A stretch of DNA of 35,140 nucleotides. Origin: Pseudomonadota bacterium. GTDB lineage: Bacteria; Pseudomonadota; Gammaproteobacteria; Burkholderiales; UBA9220. How positions within the stretch are numbered: the stretch's first letter is position 1; every line of letters begins with the position of its first letter. Positions 8,213 to 17,045 of this stretch are shown piece by piece. Under the pieces are notes generated by a model. The model saw only the letters and a list, made by a program, of their open reading frames with translations. It was not told the origin of the DNA and made no database searches. The stretch lies in contig JAJZVC010000032.1 in NCBI GenBank assembly GCA_021845865.1, positions 1-35,140 of the forward strand. Direction: 5' to 3'. The position numbers were made by a program, and so were the translations under genes.

Positions 8213-9475
8213 TCATTCCAAGGTGTCCGCCGCCTTCCGCCGCCGATGCCGGGCGGCGTCCAGGGGGCGGACTTCCGAGAAGTACATCCACATCAGGGAC
8301 ACCCACACCACGCCGAACATCAGCATGAAGGCCGAGGAGCGGATGCCGGTGAGGTCCACCAGGGCGCCGAACATGATCGGCAGGAGAAAGCCCCCCATCC
8401 CGCCCATCAGGCCGACGATGCCGGAGATGACGCCGATGTTGTGGGGGTATTCGTCCGAGATGTACTTGAACACCGATGCCTTGCCGAAGGCGAAAGCGGC
8501 GCCGACGGTGAACATCAGGATGGTGAAGACGGTGGGCGTGAGGCCGACGTGGAAGGTTTCGGGGCCGTTCACGGTGTGGATGGTGAAGTCGGTCTGGGGA
8601 TAGGAGAGGAAGAACAGGCACGCCAGGGACACCCACAGCACCCACCAGGTCACGGAATGGGCGCCCCACTTGTCCGACATCCAGCCGCCGAAGGCCCGCA
8701 GCACCCCGCCCGGCAGGGAGAAGGCGGCGGCGAGGAGAGCGGCCACCCGCAGGTCGAAGCCGTATTCCGAGACGTAATACTTGGTCATCCACAGGGACAG
8801 GGCGACGTAGCCGCCGAAGACGATGGAGTAGTATTGGCACAGCTTCCACACGTTCCAATCCTTCAGGGCCCGCAGCTGGTCCATGACCGTGACCGAGTTC
8901 TCCACCTTGTGGCTGGGCTCGGAATAGGTGAAGAGCCAGAAGGCCGCCGCCGTCACCGCCATCATCACGGCGTAGACCGTGGGCACCATCTGCCAGCCGT
9001 AGGCCACCACGATGGACGGGGCGATCAGCTTGGTCATGGCGGCGCCGGCATTGCCCGCGCCGAAGATGCCCATGGCCGTGCCCTGCTTCTTCTTCTCGAA
9101 CCAGCGGGCGCAGTAGGCGATGCCAACGGAAAACGAACCGCCGGCGGCGCCGACAAAAAGCCCGGTAACCAGGTAGTGAATGAAGCTGTCGCCGTAGGGA
9201 ATGAGGTAAATGGGGAGAATGGTGGAGACCATCAGGACGAAGAAGACGATGCGTCCGCCGAATTTGTCGGTCCACATCCCCAGGGGCAGGCGAATGAGGG
9301 AGCCGGTGAGCACCGGCATCGCCACCAGCAGGCCGAACTCGGTCTCGTTGAGGCCGAGATGCTTCTTGATCGGGATGCCGATCACCGCGAACATCATCCA
9401 TGCCATGAAACACACCGTGAACGCCAGGGTGCTCATGACGACGACCGACCATGCTTTCTGATTGTGCGTAGCCAT
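8213..9475 (-). CDS. narK1: NarK1-type nitrate transporter (major facilitator)
   Basis: This 420-residue, 12-helix NNP-family transporter is the first gene of the nar operon. NarK1-type members are thought to import nitrate with protons when respiration starts, before nitrite is available for exchange. Visible signatures are FGLLVAMPVLTGSLIRLPLG and the two nitrate-signature-like glycine stretches AAGGSFSVGIAYCARWF and FGKASVFKYISDEYP. The ATG has a strong AAAGGAGG site. Upstream lies a 259-bp region shared with the divergent DUF4242 gene that must hold the nar promoter. The NarK1/NarK2 assignment rests on length and order, not on tested activity. Confidence 0.92.
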   Translation of the reverse strand: MATHNQKAWSVVVMSTLAFTVCFMAWMMFAVIGIPIKKHLGLNETEFGLLVAMPVLTGSLIRLPLGMWTDKFGGRIVFFVLMVSTILPIYLIPYGDSFIHYLVTGLFVGAAGGSFSVGIAYCARWFEKKKQGTAMGIFGAGNAGAAMTKLIAPSIVVAYGWQMVPTVYAVMMAVTAAAFWLFTYSEPSHKVENSVTVMDQLRALKDWNVWKLCQYYSIVFGGYVALSLWMTKYYVSEYGFDLRVAALLAAAFSLPGGVLRAFGGWMSDKWGAHSVTWWVLWVSLACLFFLSYPQTDFTIHTVNGPETFHVGLTPTVFTILMFTVGAAFAFGKASVFKYISDEYPHNIGVISGIVGLMGGMGGFLLPIMFGALVDLTGIRSSAFMLMFGVVWVSLMWMYFSEVRPLDAARHRRRKAADTLE

Positions 9476-9590
9476 CTTTTCCCCTCCTTTGGATCAGTGT
9501 TCCGACCACGCTGTCAGGTTAGGCTCGCGGGCCTCCGAAACCCATTCTCCCGAAGCACGGGTGGGGCAAGGCAAAAGGAGGAGGAAAGGG

Positions 9591-9620
9591 CTAGTTCTTC
9601 AGAAGGAAGGACTAGTTCTT
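9591..9620. promoter_or_regulatory. Direct repeat CTAGTTCTT x2 in the nar control region
   Basis: CTAGTTCTT occurs at 9591-9599 and again at 9612-9620, exactly 21 bp (two helical turns) apart, in the divergent narK1/DUF4242 spacer. TAGTTCT differs from the NarL heptamer TACYYMT at one base, so these may be NarL sites. I saw no convincing FNR box (TTGAT-N4-ATCAA) in 9476-9734. The regulator assignment is inference. Confidence 0.35.
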
Positions 9621-9734
9621 TTGGCTAACCCGCTGAGAAAAATCGGTTGTGTAGCATTTGTTACAGAACGCATCCCCTGCCTTCGATAGGATTTCCCCGC
9701 TACATCCCGTAGCGCGAAAGGAAAGGAAACCGCC

Positions 9735-10043
9735 ATGCAAGCGATGCGTTTTTATCTCGACACCCACGACCGTTCCCGCAAGACCTTCCCGGCCGAGCTG
9801 TCCCCCGCCGATTTCGAGGGTTTCTTCGAGCAGTACGAACAGGCCTGCTATGCCGAGGGCGTGATCCCCCTCCGTATCCATGTCGGTTACGAGGAGGGCC
9901 GGGCTTTCTGCCTCAACATGGCGCCGGATGCGGAAGCCGTGAAGCGGGCGCACGCGCGCGTGGGCCTGCCTTTCGACTCCATCACCGAGGTCACCACGGC
10001 AACGCCGGGAGATACCTTTTTCCGCCGCCGGACCTGCGCCTAG
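9735..10043 (+). CDS. DUF4242 family small protein
   Basis: This 102-residue soluble protein has a ferredoxin-like DUF4242 pattern, including CLNMAPDAEAVKRAHARVG followed by PFDSITEVTTATPGDTFF. Members of the family have been reported to bind nickel or are of unknown function, so no reaction is assigned. No signal peptide or membrane helix is visible. AGGAAAGGAAACC lies before the ATG at 9735; a second ATG three codons on (9744) is possible. It is divergent from narK1 and shares its control region, which suggests expression under the same nitrate-respiring conditions. It is followed after 62 bp by the di-heme cytochrome gene. A GC palindrome at 10076-10087 lies between them. Confidence 0.75.
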   Translation: MQAMRFYLDTHDRSRKTFPAELSPADFEGFFEQYEQACYAEGVIPLRIHVGYEEGRAFCLNMAPDAEAVKRAHARVGLPFDSITEVTTATPGDTFFRRRTCA

Positions 10044-10105
10044 CATCGGCCAACCGCCCTTCCGTCCACTGGAAGGAGGGGCCCCTCTCTTCGAAGGAGG
10101 CAAAC

Positions 10106-11413
10106 ATGCACGCAAACCTCTTGAGCCTGCTCGACGTCGGAATCCCAGCATTGCTAATCGCTCTCGCCGTGCTGCTGCTCATGGTGCAGCAGGAATTGGG
10201 ACCATTCTCCGGCCTCAAGGGTGGCGGAAAAATCCTGCTGATGTCCGCCTTCGGCATGGGGGTGTTCGCTTTCGGACTCAAGCTGACGGTAGCGACGGCG
10301 GTAGCGAAGATGCCGGAGAGGACGGTTGCCCCCCTGGTGGCGGCCAATACCAAGGCGGTCTCGGCGAGCGCGGCCCTTCCCTCCCCTGTTGGGCCGCCGC
10401 CCCCCGGCCCCGGCCATTACGTCTGGCAGGCCCTGCCTGAGAAGGCGCCGGCCCCGGAAGACAACCCAACGACCCCGGACAAGGTCGCCCTAGGCAAAAG
10501 GCTGTTTTTCGATCGCGGCCTGTCCGCCGACGGTTCCGTGTCTTGCAGTTCCTGCCATGACCTGAACCGGGGAGCCGGCGCAGATGGCCGCCGCACCGCT
10601 CTCGGCATCCGGGGCCAGAGCGGTTCCCGCAACGCGCCCACGGTATGGAACGCCGCCTTCCAATCGGTGCTGTTCTGGGACGGCCGGGCCGCCTCCCTGG
10701 AAGAGCAGGCGAAAGGCCCTCTCCTCAACCCCGTGGAAATGGGCATGCCCTCCGCCGTGGCGGTGGAAAGGCGCGTCGTGAAAAACGCCTCCTACCGCGA
10801 TGATTTCGCCCGGGTCTTCGGCCCCGGCAGCACCATCTCCCTGAAGCGCATCGCCGAAGCCATCGCCGCCTACGAGCGGACGCTGATCACCCCCGACAGC
10901 CCTTACGACCGTTTCGTCCGCGGCGACGGAAAAGCCCTGGACGCGGCCCAACTGCGGGGCATGGCCCTGTTCCAATCCTTCGGCTGCGTCGCCTGCCACC
11001 GGGGACCGAACTTCAGCGACGCCAGCCTGTTGGACGGGCAGAGCCCACTGCGGATTTTCCCGGCCAAGGCCACGCCTTTCGACTCCCGCTACCGGCTCAC
11101 CGCCGATGGCGGCGCCTCAGGCCGTGCCGGCCGCGGGGTATGGCGCGTCCCGTCCCTGCGCAACGTCGCCCTCACCGGCCCCTATTTCCACAACGGCTCG
11201 GTGGATAGCCTGGAGGAGGCTGTCCGCATCATGGCCAACGCCCAGCTGGGCATGACGATGGGCCCCAGCTCCGGCCGCGCCCTCTACTGGTCCCAGCAGG
11301 ACAAGGTGCTGAGCCAGGCCGAACCGCGCTTCATCAGCGAGGGGGAGGTGAAGGACATCGTGGCCTTTCTCAACGGACTGAGCAGCGATTCCTTGGTCCA
11401 GCACGGCAAATGA
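10106..11413 (+). CDS. Membrane-anchored di-heme cytochrome c peroxidase-like protein (CcpA/MauG family)
   Basis: The 435-residue protein has two N-terminal hydrophobic segments (about residues 10-27 and 42-65), a proline-rich linker (about 90-125) and then a CCP/MauG-type periplasmic domain. The first heme site is C147-S-S-C150-H151 and the second is C294-V-A-C297-H298. Family segments SRNAPTVWNAAF, FWDGRA and PSLRNVALTGPYFHNG are present. Bacterial members reduce hydrogen peroxide with electrons from cytochrome c, while others oxidise protein side chains; the context cannot decide between them. A clear AAGGAGG site precedes the ATG. The stop overlaps a possible ATG of the downstream regulator, and the gene lies within 1 kb of the nar operon. 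A role in detoxifying peroxide when shifting between oxygen and nitrate is inference. Confidence 0.88.
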   Translation: MHANLLSLLDVGIPALLIALAVLLLMVQQELGPFSGLKGGGKILLMSAFGMGVFAFGLKLTVATAVAKMPERTVAPLVAANTKAVSASAALPSPVGPPPPGPGHYVWQALPEKAPAPEDNPTTPDKVALGKRLFFDRGLSADGSVSCSSCHDLNRGAGADGRRTALGIRGQSGSRNAPTVWNAAFQSVLFWDGRAASLEEQAKGPLLNPVEMGMPSAVAVERRVVKNASYRDDFARVFGPGSTISLKRIAEAIAAYERTLITPDSPYDRFVRGDGKALDAAQLRGMALFQSFGCVACHRGPNFSDASLLDGQSPLRIFPAKATPFDSRYRLTADGGASGRAGRGVWRVPSLRNVALTGPYFHNGSVDSLEEAVRIMANAQLGMTMGPSSGRALYWSQQDKVLSQAEPRFISEGEVKDIVAFLNGLSSDSLVQHGK

Positions 11414-11460
11414 CATGCCTGAGCTACCGGTCCTTACGCCTTGGGACTAGAATAGGCCTC

Positions 11461-12123
11461 ATGCCCATGGCCGAACTGGAAAATTTCAGCCCCTTCCGCG
11501 AACTCAGCGACGGCAGCAAGGACTTGGTCCGCCGAGGCCTGGTGCGCAAGACCTGTGCCCCGGCGGCCATGGTATTGCGCAAGGGGCAGCACATTTCGGG
11601 CGCCTATTTCGTCGTCGGCGGCCGCCTGCGGGTATTTTCCCTCGCCCCCAACGGCACTGAAGCCACCCTCTATTTCATCAATCCCGGCGAGACCTGCATT
11701 TTCGCCCTCAACAGCCTGTTCAACGATCTGCTCTACCCCGCCTGGGTCCAGGCCGAGGCGGAGACCACGGTGGCCATGATCCCGGGCCCCCTGTTCCGTC
11801 AATTATTCGAGAAGGAACCGCCCATCCAGGACGTGACGGTACGCGCCCTGTCCACGGTGGTATTCCGCCTCATGGCGGAACTGGAGCAGATTCACGCCTA
11901 CAAGCTTGAGCAGCGCTTGGCCAACCTGCTCCTCCTCCACGCCTCCGCGGCGGGCGAACTGCGCATGACCCAGCAGCAGATGGCCCAGCACCTGGGGACG
12001 ACCCGCGAGGTCGTCGCCCGCGCCATGGGGGAGCTGGTCGCCCTGGGCCACGTGGAAACGCGGCGGGGGCGCATTCTGGTCAAGGACTCGGCCGGTCTGG
12101 CCGGCCTCATCGCCAAAGTTTGA
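11461..12123 (+). CDS. Crp/Fnr-family transcription regulator without FNR iron-sulfur cysteines
   Basis: A cNMP-binding-like beta-barrel (about residues 10-120, including GGRLRVFSLAPNG and INPGETC) is followed by a dimer helix and a winged helix-turn-helix (TQQQMAQHLGTTREVVARAMGEL). There is no N-terminal cysteine cluster, so it is not a canonical oxygen-sensing FNR; it resembles Dnr/NnrR-like or related redox regulators. The conserved part starts at MPMAELENFSPF, hence the chosen ATG at 11461. An in-frame ATG at 11410 overlaps the stop of the cytochrome gene and would add 17 residues, with no clear ribosome-binding site for either. It is head-on to the deaminase gene with a 1-bp gap. Control of the nearby nar or peroxidase genes is plausible but unproven. 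Confidence 0.85.
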   Translation: MPMAELENFSPFRELSDGSKDLVRRGLVRKTCAPAAMVLRKGQHISGAYFVVGGRLRVFSLAPNGTEATLYFINPGETCIFALNSLFNDLLYPAWVQAEAETTVAMIPGPLFRQLFEKEPPIQDVTVRALSTVVFRLMAELEQIHAYKLEQRLANLLLLHASAAGELRMTQQQMAQHLGTTREVVARAMGELVALGHVETRRGRILVKDSAGLAGLIAKV

Positions 12124-12124
12124 A

Positions 12125-12613
12125 TCAATAGAGAATACGGCCGGGCAGCTCCGCCCACAGCCGCATGGGCTCGAAGGCGCCGTCCAGGTTCAGGCGCATG
12201 GCCGGCACCCGGCGCCGGTCCCCGGGGAGGGAAAGCTCCCGGTACAGTTCGGCGTCGCAAAAACCGATGGCGGCGGCTTCCTCCCGGGTGTTGGCGTAGT
12301 AGATGCGCTCGACGCGCGCCCAGTAGGCGGCGGAAAGGCACATGGGACAGGGCTCGCAGGAGGAGTAGAGGATGCTGCCCGGCAACTGGAAATCGGCCAC
12401 GCTGCGGCAGGCCTCGCGGATCGCCAGCACCTCGGCGTGGGCGGTGGGGTCGCTGGCGGCGACGACCCGGTTCCAGGCTTCCGCCAGCACCTTGCCATCC
12501 CGCACGACCACCGCCCCGAAGGGCCCGCCCTCCCCCGTCTCCAGGCTGCGGCGGGAAAGCTCCACGGCGCGGCGGAGGAAGGCCTCATGGAGGGAAAGGT
12601 CGGGAACGTTCAT
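12125..12613 (-). CDS. Nucleoside/guanine-type deaminase (cytidine deaminase-like fold)
   Basis: This 162-residue cytoplasmic enzyme of the CMP/dCMP-deaminase superfamily has the zinc site complete: His59-Ala-Glu61 in TAHAEV, and Cys89 and Cys92 in SSCEPCPMC. Length and the C-terminal segment after YYANTREEAAAIGF resemble bacterial guanine deaminases of the GuaD type more than the tRNA adenosine deaminase TadA. The exact substrate is not certain. I start it at MNVPDLSLHE (12613), where homology begins. An upstream in-frame ATG at 12694 has AGGAG 6 nt before it but would add 27 low-complexity residues. The leader upstream resembles parts of a cobalamin riboswitch (see that entry). The gene ends 1 bp from the converging regulator. 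Confidence 0.85.
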   Translation of the reverse strand: MNVPDLSLHEAFLRRAVELSRRSLETGEGGPFGAVVVRDGKVLAEAWNRVVAASDPTAHAEVLAIREACRSVADFQLPGSILYSSCEPCPMCLSAAYWARVERIYYANTREEAAAIGFCDAELYRELSLPGDRRRVPAMRLNLDGAFEPMRLWAELPGRILY

Positions 12614-12694
12614 GGCGCAATGGTAGCGCCCTTTCGCCCCGCCATCCACTCCCGCCACTCTCCCCCCGGCGGCCGCGCTCCGCTCCCGGGCCAT

Positions 12695-12850
12695 GCCTGT
12701 CTCCTGGCTTTATCCGGCATTCCGGTGGCCCCCTCTCCAGGGAAGGATTTCGCTTGGCGGCGGCGCCGATAATCGCAATAATGTTAGTGTCATTGCGCGA
12801 GCAGCCGTCAATTCCGCCGTCCCCGCGTAGCGGGGAGGCCCGTGAAACCC
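12695..12850 (-). promoter_or_regulatory. Possible degenerate cobalamin-riboswitch-like leader
   Basis: Read on the minus strand, the leader of the deaminase gene has AGCCAGGAGACAGGC at 12709-12695, one mismatch from the B12 box. It is preceded by GCCACCGGAATGCCGG, similar to the core GCCACTG stem. Further upstream is GGCTGCTCGCGCAATGAC, similar to GCTGCCCCCGCAACTG. The order is that of the cobalamin family, but several core bases differ. The AGGAG inside the box could equally be a plain ribosome-binding site for the ATG at 12694. Confidence 0.3.
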
Positions 12851-12886
12851 GCGGCCTTCAGGAATCGTCAGGAGGAGATCAGCGTC

Positions 12887-14293
12887 ATGCCAGCCACCAC
12901 CCGCACCGAATCCGACTCCCTCGGCACCGTCCAGGTCCCCGCCGACCGCTACTGGGGCGCCCAGACCCAGCGTGCCCTGGCCCACTTTCCCATCGGCCTG
13001 GAGCGCTTCCGCTGGCAGCAGCCGCTGCTCAGGGCCCTGGGGCTGGTGAAAAAGGCGGCGGCCAGGGCCAATGGCGAACTGGGAACCCTGCCCCCCGACA
13101 TCGCCCTGCTGATCGAGCGGGCGGCGGAAGAAATGGCCGCCGGGGCCCTGGAGGCCCACTTTCCCCTGGCGGTGTTCCAATCCGGCTCCGGCACCCAGAC
13201 CAATATGAACGCCAACGAAGTGATCGCCAACCGCGCCATCGAGCTGGCGGGGGGGGCAATGGGCGCCAAGTCGCCGGTCCACCCCAACGACCACGTCAAC
13301 CGCTGCCAATCCTCCAACGACGTCTTTCCCACCGCCATGCACGTGGCGGTGGTGGAGCAATTGCACGGCCGCCTGCTGCCGGCGGCGACCCGGCTGCGCG
13401 ACACGCTCCTGGCCAAGGCGGAGGCCTGCCGGGAAATCGTCAAGACCGGCCGCACCCATTTGCAGGATGCCGCCCCCCTCACCCTGGGCCAGGAGATCGG
13501 CGCCTGGGCGGCCCAGGTGGAATTCGGCATCGAGGGCATCTGGGCCAATCTCCCCGCCCTCCACGAGCTCGCCATCGGCGCCACGGCAGTGGGCACCGGG
13601 CTCAACGCCCATCCCCGCTTCGGCGAGCGCGCCGCCCATCACCTGGCCCAGTTCACCGGCCACCCCTTCCGTTCCGCCCGGGACAAGTTCTTCGCCCTGG
13701 CGGCCCACGATGCCCTGGCGCAGACCTCCGCCGCCCTCCGCACCTTGGCCGGCGGGCTGATGAAACTGGCCAACGACGTGCGCCTCCTTGCCAGCGGCCC
13801 CCGCTGCGGCCTGGGCGAACTGACCATCCCGGCCAACGAGCCCGGCTCCTCCATCATGCCCGGCAAGGCCAACCCCACCCAGTGCGAGGCGCTGACCATG
13901 GTCTGCGTGCAGGTGTACGGCAACGACGCGGCGGTGGCCTTCGCCAGCAGCCAGGGAAACCTCCAGCTCAACGTCTACAAGCCGGTCATCCTCCACAACG
14001 TGCTGGAAAGCATCGCCCTGCTGGCGGACGCCTGCGCGGCCTTCGACGCCTACTGCGCCCAGGGGATCGAGCCCGACCAGGAAAGAATTCGCCGGCACCT
14101 GGACGCCAACCTGATGCGGGTGACCGCCCTCGTCCCCCATATCGGCTACGACCTGGCGGCCCAGATCGCCCTCGCCGCCCAGCGGGAGAACCTCAGCCTG
14201 CGGGAGGCGGCCCTGGCTTCGGGATACGTCAGCGCCGAGGACTACGACCGCTGGCTGGCGCCGGCAGCCATGACGGGGCCCGCAGAGGGCTAA
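12887..14293 (+). CDS. fumC: Fumarate hydratase class II
   Basis: FumC interconverts fumarate and L-malate in the TCA cycle. It is the iron-independent tetrameric enzyme, so it works under oxidative conditions in which class I fumarases fail. The 468-residue length is normal. The family signature [11 protein letters not shown] is at residues 320-330 with the flexible-loop serine. TGRTHLQDA places the catalytic histidine at 191, and [13 protein letters not shown] is present at 99-111. The ATG at 12887 is preceded by AGGAGGAG; an in-frame ATG at 12842 lacks one. The gene converges on narL, and the two stop codons overlap by 4 bp. No link to nitrate control is visible beyond position. Confidence 0.97.
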   Translation: MPATTRTESDSLGTVQVPADRYWGAQTQRALAHFPIGLERFRWQQPLLRALGLVKKAAARANGELGTLPPDIALLIERAAEEMAAGALEAHFPLAVFQSGSGTQTNMNANEVIANRAIELAGGAMGAKSPVHPNDHVNRCQSSNDVFPTAMHVAVVEQLHGRLLPAATRLRDTLLAKAEACREIVKTGRTHLQDAAPLTLGQEIGAWAAQVEFGIEGIWANLPALHELAIGATAVGTGLNAHPRFGERAAHHLAQFTGHPFRSARDKFFALAAHDALAQTSAALRTLAGGLMKLANDVRLLASGPRCGLGELTIPANEPGSSIMPGKANPTQCEALTMVCVQVYGNDAAVAFASSQGNLQLNVYKPVILHNVLESIALLADACAAFDAYCAQGIEPDQERIRRHLDANLMRVTALVPHIGYDLAAQIALAAQRENLSLREAALASGYVSAEDYDRWLAPAAMTGPAEG

Positions 14294-14955
14294 TCCTCCT
14301 TCTGCGCCAGGCCGTGCTCCACGGCATACACCGCCGCCTGCACACGGCTGCTGAGGTTGAGTTTCTTGAGGATATTCTGGACGTGGATTTTCACCGTGCT
14401 CTCGGCCACGTTGAGGGCGCGGGCCACTTCCTTGTTGCTGGCCCCCTTGGCGAGGAGGGTGATGATTTCCTTTTCCCGCGGCGACAGTTTCTCCCGCTCG
14501 GCTTCCGTGGCTGGCGCGGCCGTTTCCTTGGGCTGGCGCAATTCCTGCACCAGCTTGCCGGTCATCTGGGGCGACATCACCGACTCGCCCCGTGCCGCCC
14601 GCTGGATGGCGTCGATAAGGAACTCGGTTTCGATGTTCTTCAGCAGGTAGCCGGCGGCGCCGGCCCGCAGGCAGTCCACCAGGTCCTCGGCATCCTCGGA
14701 CACGGTCAGCATCACCACCCGGGTGCCCGGCGCCTCCTCGTTGATCAGCTTCACCGCCTCCCGGCCGGTGATGCCGGGCATGTGGAGGTCCAGCAGCACC
14801 ACGTCGGGAGCGAGCTGCTTGGCTCGCTTGACGCCCTCCAGGCCGTCCCCCGCCTCCCCCACCACCTCGAAGCCCTCCTGGCGCTGCAGCAGCAGCTTGA
14901 TGCCGCTGCGGAAGAGCGTATGGTCGTCGACGATCAGGACTCGGATGGGCTTCAT
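14290..14955 (-). CDS. narL: Nitrate/nitrite response regulator NarL
   Basis: This 221-residue two-component regulator has an N-terminal receiver domain with Asp10, Asp11, phospho-acceptor Asp56 ([10 protein letters not shown]), Thr84 and Lys106. After an acidic linker comes a LuxR-type helix-turn-helix ([20 protein letters not shown] to the DNA-recognition helix [18 protein letters not shown]). Phosphorylated by NarX, it would bind heptamer sites and activate narK-G-H-J-I. Its start overlaps the narX stop by 4 bp (ATGA), so the two are translationally coupled. It ends tail-to-tail with fumC, with 4 bp overlap and no room for a separate terminator. Naming as NarL rather than another LuxR-type regulator relies on the paired NarX. 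Confidence 0.93.
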   Translation of the reverse strand: MKPIRVLIVDDHTLFRSGIKLLLQRQEGFEVVGEAGDGLEGVKRAKQLAPDVVLLDLHMPGITGREAVKLINEEAPGTRVVMLTVSEDAEDLVDCLRAGAAGYLLKNIETEFLIDAIQRAARGESVMSPQMTGKLVQELRQPKETAAPATEAEREKLSPREKEIITLLAKGASNKEVARALNVAESTVKIHVQNILKKLNLSSRVQAAVYAVEHGLAQKED

Positions 14956-16886
14956 GCGGCTTCCTTTTGCATTCTGGCGAGGGTGAGGCGGATTTCGGTA
15001 CCGGCGCCGGGAGAGGATATCACCTCCAGCTTGCCGCCGACGCGGTGGGCCCGCTCCTTCATGATGTCGAGCCCCACGTGGGAGTCGCCGGGATTTCCGC
15101 CGGGGTCGAAGCCGCGGCCGTTGTCGCGGACGGAAACGATGTAGCTGCCATCCCGTTCCAGGGTCACCGTCACCTCGCTGGCCTGGGAATGCTTGCGCAC
15201 GTTGGACAGGGCTTCCTGAACGATATGCAGCACCTGGGTTTCGTATTCCGGCTCCAGGGGCGCCCCCTGGCCGCTGGCCTCGAGAACGGCGCGGATGCCG
15301 GTCTGCCCCTCGAACTTGTCCAGGCTGCCGCGGATGGCCCCTTCCAGGTCGGACTGGTGGACCCGGGTACGGAAGTGGACCAGCAGCTCCCGCACGTCGT
15401 CGTAGCTCTCCTGCACGCCTTCGCGGATGTGAGGCAGGGTCTCCAGGGCTTCCTGCTCCTTGCCGCGCTTGAGGGAGTCCTCCAACAGCTGCACCTGGAT
15501 GTTGAGGAAGGCCAGCCCCTGGGCGATGCTGTCGTGGAGCTCCTGGGCCAGGAGGTTGCGCTCCTCGGAAATGGCCAGCTCCTTCTCCCGGGACACCAGG
15601 CGCTGGTTTTCGATGGCCACGCCCAGGTGCTGGCCCACGGTTTCCAGCAGCTGCACCTCCTGGGGCTGGAAGGCGCGTCCCTCGTAGAAGTAGAGATTGA
15701 AGATGCCCAAGAGGCGCTTCTTCGCCCGGATGGTGAACACCGACACCGTGCGGTAGCCTTCCTTGGTGCAGTTGTAGAGCAGGGGACGGTCCAGGGGCTG
15801 GCTGAGGTCGAGGTAAATCGGCTTTTCCTCGCTGGCGGCGCCGCCGCAGACGCACTCGCCCACCTCCAGGCAGGACTCCTTCCGGAAAAAGTCCTCCGAC
15901 AAGCCTTCCGTCACCACCAGATGCAGGGTTTGCCCGTTGTCCGCCACCAGCCGCACCGCCCCGCCGTGGGCGCCGAACTGCCCCATCAGGCGGCGGATGA
16001 AACGGCGGCACAACTCCTCCACCGTCGCCGGCTCATTGAGGAAGGCGGTGATTTCATACAACAGGGCCAGCTCTTCGTTTTTTTCCTCCAGGCTGCGGGT
16101 CTTCGCCTCCACCCGCTGCTCCAGGGTGGCGTAGAGGTTTTCCAGGTGGTCCGCCATCTGGTTGAAACCGAAGGCCAGGCTGCCGAACTCGTCCCGGGTC
16201 CGCACCGGTACCCGGACGCTGAAATCCTCCGCCGCCATGCGCCGGATGCCGTCCTGCAACTTGCGGATGGGGCGGATGATGAGGACGAACATGAGATAAA
16301 TCAGCAGGGCCGTGCCAGCCATGGCCAGCCCCACCAGGGAAAGCTGGATGGAGCGCAGAAGACTGGTCTTGCGGGCATTGTCCTGCTCGATGCGCAGCAC
16401 CAGCTCGTTGATCATGCTGACGTAGCGTTCCACCGCCGGACGGTAGGCGCGCAGCAGCTGGCGGCGCCCCTCGGGGGATGAACTGGCCAGCACTTCCTCC
16501 AGCAGGGGCTTGATGTTGCCGTACCACTCCTCCTTGAGCTCTTCCATCTGGGCGTTCACCGCCGGGTCGCGCGGCAGGAACAGGGGCCGCGCCGGATCGC
16601 CCCGTTCCAGTTCCCGCAGGACTTTCTCGAAAGCCGTCATCTCGAGGCGAACCTCCCGCTCCATGGCGGACAAGTCCCCCCCCTGGGAAACATTGTGGCT
16701 GAGCAGATAGGCCAGGCGGTAGGAACGCATGCGCTCGCTGCCCGCGTCGTTGATCGCCGCGCCGCCCCCCTCCAGCTGCCAGGAATAGTACAGGGTGGAG
16801 CCGATGGCCGTGAGGGCCACCAGGAAAAACACCATCAGGATGCCGATCAGCTTGAAGCTGAGTTTCTGAAAAACAACACCGGTCAT
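14952..16886 (-). CDS. narX: Nitrate/nitrite sensor histidine kinase NarX
   Basis: This inner-membrane sensor kinase of 644 residues has TM1 at about 13-32 and TM2 at about 183-205, flanking a periplasmic four-helix ligand domain. The P-box is complete at about 45-59 (INDAGSERMRSYRLA), the motif that binds nitrate in NarX/NarQ. A HAMP segment follows (205-258), then a coiled region and a GAF-like central module with the cysteines typical of NarX (Cys339, Cys345, Cys347 and Cys373). The HisKA_3 dimerisation helix carries the phospho-acceptor His451 (QELHDSIAQG), and the ATPase domain has VRDNGRGFDPGG. It is the first gene of narXL, coupled to narL by a 4-bp overlap, and is divergent from the small secreted protein gene. 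Confidence 0.95.
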   Translation of the reverse strand: MTGVVFQKLSFKLIGILMVFFLVALTAIGSTLYYSWQLEGGGAAINDAGSERMRSYRLAYLLSHNVSQGGDLSAMEREVRLEMTAFEKVLRELERGDPARPLFLPRDPAVNAQMEELKEEWYGNIKPLLEEVLASSSPEGRRQLLRAYRPAVERYVSMINELVLRIEQDNARKTSLLRSIQLSLVGLAMAGTALLIYLMFVLIIRPIRKLQDGIRRMAAEDFSVRVPVRTRDEFGSLAFGFNQMADHLENLYATLEQRVEAKTRSLEEKNEELALLYEITAFLNEPATVEELCRRFIRRLMGQFGAHGGAVRLVADNGQTLHLVVTEGLSEDFFRKESCLEVGECVCGGAASEEKPIYLDLSQPLDRPLLYNCTKEGYRTVSVFTIRAKKRLLGIFNLYFYEGRAFQPQEVQLLETVGQHLGVAIENQRLVSREKELAISEERNLLAQELHDSIAQGLAFLNIQVQLLEDSLKRGKEQEALETLPHIREGVQESYDDVRELLVHFRTRVHQSDLEGAIRGSLDKFEGQTGIRAVLEASGQGAPLEPEYETQVLHIVQEALSNVRKHSQASEVTVTLERDGSYIVSVRDNGRGFDPGGNPGDSHVGLDIMKERAHRVGGKLEVISSPGAGTEIRLTLARMQKEAA

Positions 16887-17008
16887 GGAGGTCCCTTCCG
16901 CATTGGTTAAAGGGATGTTCCATAAAGACCGGGGCCATGTAAACCCGTGGAATCAAGAAAATCCCATCTCCCGCGTCAACGCCACAAATTTCCGGACGTT
17001 GGTCTAGC

Positions 17009-17022
17009 ATGGGATATCCCAT
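17009..17022. promoter_or_regulatory. Perfect 14-bp palindrome ATGGGATATCCCAT
   Basis: The palindrome lies in the 159-bp divergent narX/secreted-protein spacer, 23 bp before the start of the plus-strand gene. A half-site-like TCCCATC occurs again at about 16965. It looks like an operator for an unknown dimeric regulator; no family can be named. Confidence 0.35.
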
Positions 17023-17045
17023 CCTCACCCAAGGAGAGACCGACC

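Noticed and set aside
6881-9628. A 915-codon plus-strand open frame opposite the two narK genes
   Set aside because: It has low-complexity Gly/Glu/His/Gln composition typical of antisense shadow frames; both transporters on the minus strand are clear.
11410-11460. A longer start for the Crp/Fnr regulator at 11410
   Set aside because: The extra 17 residues show no family similarity and there is no ribosome-binding site; kept only as an alternative.
12754-15144. A long plus-strand frame across fumC and narL
   Set aside because: It is an out-of-frame shadow of fumC followed by antisense of narL, Arg/Pro/Gly-rich, with no fold.
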